Assembly: GCA_950295325.1 (NCBI GenBank)
Contig: OX485804.1
Location: forward strand, 51,894,001 to 51,958,000
Length of the DNA: 64,000 nt
Source: Polytrichum commune
Lineage: Eukaryota > Streptophyta > Polytrichopsida > Polytrichales > Polytrichaceae
Reading direction: 5' to 3'
The position numbers and the translations under genes are program-made. Positions 60,801 through 64,000 of this stretch are shown one piece after another (position 1 is the first letter of the stretch; every line of letters starts with the position of its first letter). Below the pieces are notes generated by a model. It saw only the letters and a list, made by a program, of their open reading frames with translations. It ran no database searches and was not told the origin of the DNA.

Positions 60801-63800
60801 CTGGCCAATTGTACTTGTCAAAAGTAGCCTCTAGTAGTTGAATATAACTATTCCTTTCTAATAAATATTCCTGCAGATTCGAGGAGACTCTCTTCTTGAA
60901 CTCTAACTCACTTTCCAGTGATTTCATTGTCTGCATCGCCCTTTGAAGCACCAACTTGCCCTCAGACTCTTCACCAACCTCACCACTAGACTCCAACTGA
61001 GGTGCTCCATCTACATCAATTGTCCGGTCCATTGTGCACATCAAGGTTGTTAACTCCCCTTTTTTCTCCTCTGGAATCAGGTCCTTTAAATCCATTGCCT
61101 GAAAGACCAGATAAATAATAAGGCATATATACAGAAGGAGGACCATTTGAAAACAGAGAAAGAGAAGACAGTGACAAGACCTTCACAACAAAGACTGCTA
61201 TTATCACTACTAGAAACTTACAATGGTCACCTTCCTTATTCCTGCTTTTGGAACATCACCAGTCTTCCCTGGAGACAATGATTGCATTAATGCAAGTGAC
61301 TTTCCCAAATATCCTCTCTCTATAGAAGTTCCAGAACCAAAGATGAACTCTTCAAGTACCTAATACTAATTCTACAGCTAATTTCAAGCAATTCTGCAAT
61401 TCTGCAATAGTCTGATACCTTGTAAAATTCTCTGACCATCTCTAAAAATATCCTGTTCAGCCAACTCGGCTATCAATAACTCAGCTACATGCAACCCATA
61501 GGACCATGCATAAATTGAGGACATTTTGCTTTCTCACCTCTTTAACTGTTGACTGCAACGCATATGTATTCATATTACTCAAATCAACTATGAGATTTGC
61601 ATCTTCTGATGGGCTGAATAAAGCAGCCATGTTGCAGTTTCGTATGCCCTTCTCAGAACCAATGGGGCCCACATTATTAGCCGTGTCTTTCTCTACCAGT
61701 GCAGCTTTCTCCATCAAAATGTCCACTTCTGCAAGTTGGTGAGGCTGAAGCTTTTCATTGGTTTTGGAGCATTCTCTAAGGAGCACATTTATAAGGTAAT
61801 CAGAAAGCTCATATAGCCTTCCAACACCATTTGATCTGGTGACAACAGTCTCTGGAAACAGCAGCAATACACTTGACTCAAGTTTTTTTTGAAAAATGGC
61901 AAAATGCTGTTTATGCTCCATCAACTCTGATTGAACTTGTTCCAAATGCCTCCGAGTACTAGATATCTCTCGGAGTAATATTCGGTGCAGAGAGTCAAGG
62001 ATATCACAAGAGCAACTCACAGTCAAAGTTGAACCCAATGAAGTGTTACAGATAACATCAGACATAGAACTTTCCAACCTGTCAGCTACTGCCTCTACGT
62101 TCTTCTCCATGACAACATTTCTATGCCTCTGATGTGGAGTTCCTGGCTCCAGTGACTTTGCCTCCGTTACCAATTTTGGAGCTTCACAGTCAGAAGAAAC
62201 TTCTACAGACAAGCTGCTCACGATTTCGTTTTTGTCACTACATGTTTCTTCTTTCAGGAGACAAACATGTGCAAGTAGGTCAGACTTCTCCACATTGAGA
62301 ACCTTTAGCTGCTTAGAATCATAGTCCGCCTGGCAAGTCAAGGTCTCATACTCCTGCAACAACTTAGTCAGATCACTTCTTAACCTGCCTAGTTCTTCTT
62401 GAGCCTTTTGAGCAATATCACAATGCGTAAAATCACATCCCTGTGTAGCTACCAAGCTGGAATCTCTCTCCCTTTCCACCCTAGCAATTTGCACTCTAAA
62501 ATCAGATTCCTCCTTCTCAAACTTGAGGATCCTTTCTTGCAACTCAGACGTCAGGTTTGAAATTCGAGCAGCAGCTAAAGAAGATCCCTCAGAGACTTTA
62601 ACTAATTTATCAATCAATATCGACTTTTCCTGTTTCAAGACACTGCACTCATCCTTAAGTTCCTCGACTACTATTGCCAAGTCATTATTTCCCTTCTCAG
62701 CCTTCCCCAAATGTAGCAGCAACAACTCTAATTTAGCACGTGCAACTTCTTCTGCATATATTGCTGCATCTTTCTCTTGCTGCAACAACTCCATAGAGTG
62801 GACCTGCAGGAAGACAGCTCAGGCTGAATCACTAAATCTCAGAAGATGATAAGCAAATATTAGATTCTTAAAAGTCAAACCGATTCATAAATTGTAAAAA
62901 TCACTATATTTCAAAAATCATCCAAAGTATTCAGGAAATCTCATTGTCACACACCTGCAAATATGAATCCATTGTGGTGGTCCTGCAGTTTTCCTTCTTG
63001 AACCATGCAGGAGAATCTGGGCCTTGATCTAGAGGGTCATCCAGAGCCTTACCATACGCCTTTGCTTCAACCTCCCTCACATAATTTGTAACATACTTAT
63101 CGTCAATAGAATGGATAGGCGGTGCCATATCATAGCTGTCATCATCTGCTGATTACAACAAAGCACCACTTACTAAGCAAATTTTAAAGCATGTTAAATC
63201 TAAACTAGATATTGAATGCAACAAAAGAAAAAGCCTGACCTGGTGCTAAAGAAAGTGAATAGACCCAATTTATGAGTAAACACAAGTACCAAAGATATAT
63301 ACTGGAGGAAAAAGGATTGAATGTTTGGTGAAATTCATGTCAGACCTTGATCGAAATTTTGCGAGTCTTCCCATCCCTGAACTTTGCTATGGAGTTGAGG
63401 ATTCATAGTAGAATGCCTGGTGGCCAACACCTGCAGCTGGCTCTGAGATTCTTCCAGACTTAAAGACAACCTAGTGACATCTTTCTCCAGTCTCAATTTT
63501 TCCTCAAGACAGCCTTGCAGCATCTGCTTTAAAGCTTCCATATCGATACATGTATCTCCGTTCTCTGAAGCCAGCACTGTCTCATGCTGCCGGTCCTTGT
63601 CAAGGTCTAGAGTAGGTTCATCCTCCATGAAGGACCTTGATTCTCTTATCTGGTGTTTTGAGGTACTTAAGTCCACAGCCACTTTCAATTTCTCCTCCTT
63701 AACTCGTTGAAGCAAACCATCAAGCTGCCCACAGAGATCTGACACCAAATTCCTGTTCTCAAGACACAACCCATGTTCCCGAGCTACTTTCTCTCTCTCC

Positions 63801-64000
63801 TCACCCACATTCCTCAAAAGACTGTCAAGGTCCTGACATAAGTTGGGATCCCTTTCTGTCGTGTCCAGATTAAGTTTCTGTACCCCCCATAACAGATGCG
63901 TCTCCTTCCCCTCTATCTGCATTAGAAGTTGTTTATACTGTTCAAGATTGGTCTTTAGCTCCTCCACATGATTGTCCTTCACTTCAATCACGCATTTGAA
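54402..64000 (-). CDS. TNO1-like tail-anchored golgin-type protein (5' end outside the window)
   Basis: Exons in transcript order: 64000-63346 (partial), 63148-62955, 62803-61538, 61098-56638, 56377-54919, 54810-54729 and 54537-54402 (stop TGA). All joins keep phase and have GT and AG ends, giving 2,750 residues in the window. The first two exons pair with exons 5-6 of the plus-strand gene. Then come coiled coil (422 residues), a 1,487-residue exon with eleven copies of a K-x-x-WPxDYP-x(4,6)-L-x-DKIEW motif, three 89-residue repeats, coiled coil, a short exon (GHGFKTLVNSRNIP) and a terminal exon with GRLFMRQPMARL followed by a hydrophobic segment of about 20 residues. That C-terminus, an arginine-rich lead-in and one membrane span close to the end, is the signature of Arabidopsis TNO1 and its relatives, tail-anchored proteins of the trans-Golgi network that act with the SNARE SYP41 in vacuolar traffic. 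The family call rests on remembered similarity. Confidence 0.8.
55320..56125 (-). repeat. Three tandem 267-bp (89-residue) repeats inside the TNO1-like gene
   Basis: The block starting TGATGGTGTCCTCCA lies at 55324, 55591 and 55858, exactly 267 bp apart. Each protein unit reads, in outline, KLxQSEEQ..LFVSALQEALVE, SLPADLKSMEPLDMIDWLVR, EYVHGKETISLWMKRAEDSE, KQVVAD, KYESDLEDTIKE. The middle part (LP.DL...PLD.IDWLV) is a diverged form of the WPxDYP...DKIEWL motif of the preceding exon. Confidence 0.9.
59520..60975 (-). repeat. Four tandem 363-bp (121-residue) repeats inside the TNO1-like gene
   Basis: The GGCCAATT(A/G)TACTTG block recurs at about 59718, 60081, 60444 and 60807, one unit each 363 bp. 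The two units nearest the left are almost identical at DNA level, the third is close and the fourth more diverged. Each codes for GKYNWPHDYPVSAPLVDKIE, W, FGKVLACTEDA, PKEQMEVPGGNC, SSKEVLVAKLAAFGKEVE and LEFKKSVSANLQEYLLERNS. They are the youngest of eleven motif copies in this exon. Confidence 0.92.
61099..61537 (-). other. Intron of the TNO1-like gene
   Basis: Donor GAG|GTGAGA after 61538 and acceptor CTTTCAG before 61098, phase 0. It is AT-rich, with no other feature seen. Confidence 0.75.

Overview
The window is nuclear DNA of a land plant. The evidence is an interstitial CCCTAAA-type telomere repeat, GT-AG introns, an intact gene for the chloroplast Rubisco-assembly chaperone BSD2, two long golgin-like genes of the TNO1 type, and a transposon load typical of plants (Ty3/gypsy, L1-type LINEs with DUF4283 and zf-RVT domains, PIF/Harbinger, MITE-like elements). 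I cannot name the species from the sequence.

Layout. 1-1.3 kb is the minus-strand wreck of a Ty3/gypsy element. 1.3-4.1 kb is unassigned. 4.2-6.4 kb is the 3' half of a decayed LINE. 6.4-10.2 kb holds LTR-like sequence, a six-unit 51-bp minisatellite, a diverged tandem duplication and one unexplained 277-codon frame. 10.2-11.4 kb is a long inverted-repeat (foldback) element whose outer ends carry tRNA-like A and B boxes. 11.4-23.2 kb is AT-rich intergenic DNA with repeats and microsatellites. 23.26-24.4 kb is a GC-rich tandem array saturated with GGGCAG/CTGCCC, directly upstream of the first large gene.

Genes. A plus-strand gene (5' end about 24.4 kb, coding 26.5-34.9 kb) encodes a protein of about 1,995 residues that is almost all coiled coil. 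A minus-strand gene (54.4 kb to beyond 64 kb, 5' end outside the window) encodes at least 2,750 residues. It has eleven copies of a tryptophan-containing motif, then three 89-residue repeats, then a C-terminal membrane anchor reached through two small exons. The two genes share two neighbouring exons with the same splice phases, so they are paralogues in convergent orientation. The plus copy stops just after the shared exons and lacks the repeat half and the anchor. TNO1 of Arabidopsis is a tail-anchored trans-Golgi-network protein that binds the SNARE SYP41; the minus gene fits that design, and the plus gene would be a soluble version.

Between them, 39.56-40.07 kb (minus) is BSD2 in a single exon. 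41.1-43.35 kb is a minus-strand LINE with RNase H. 43.4-47.8 kb is a two-gene PIF/Harbinger element: a broken transposase on plus and a MYB/SANT-like partner on minus, the latter apparently split by an LTR-like insertion. 48.65-52.6 kb is a minus-strand L1-type LINE (ORF1, endonuclease, start of RT) that carries a 484-bp MITE-like insertion with TAA target-site duplications and is cut off in the RT. 52.6-54.4 kb is intergenic.
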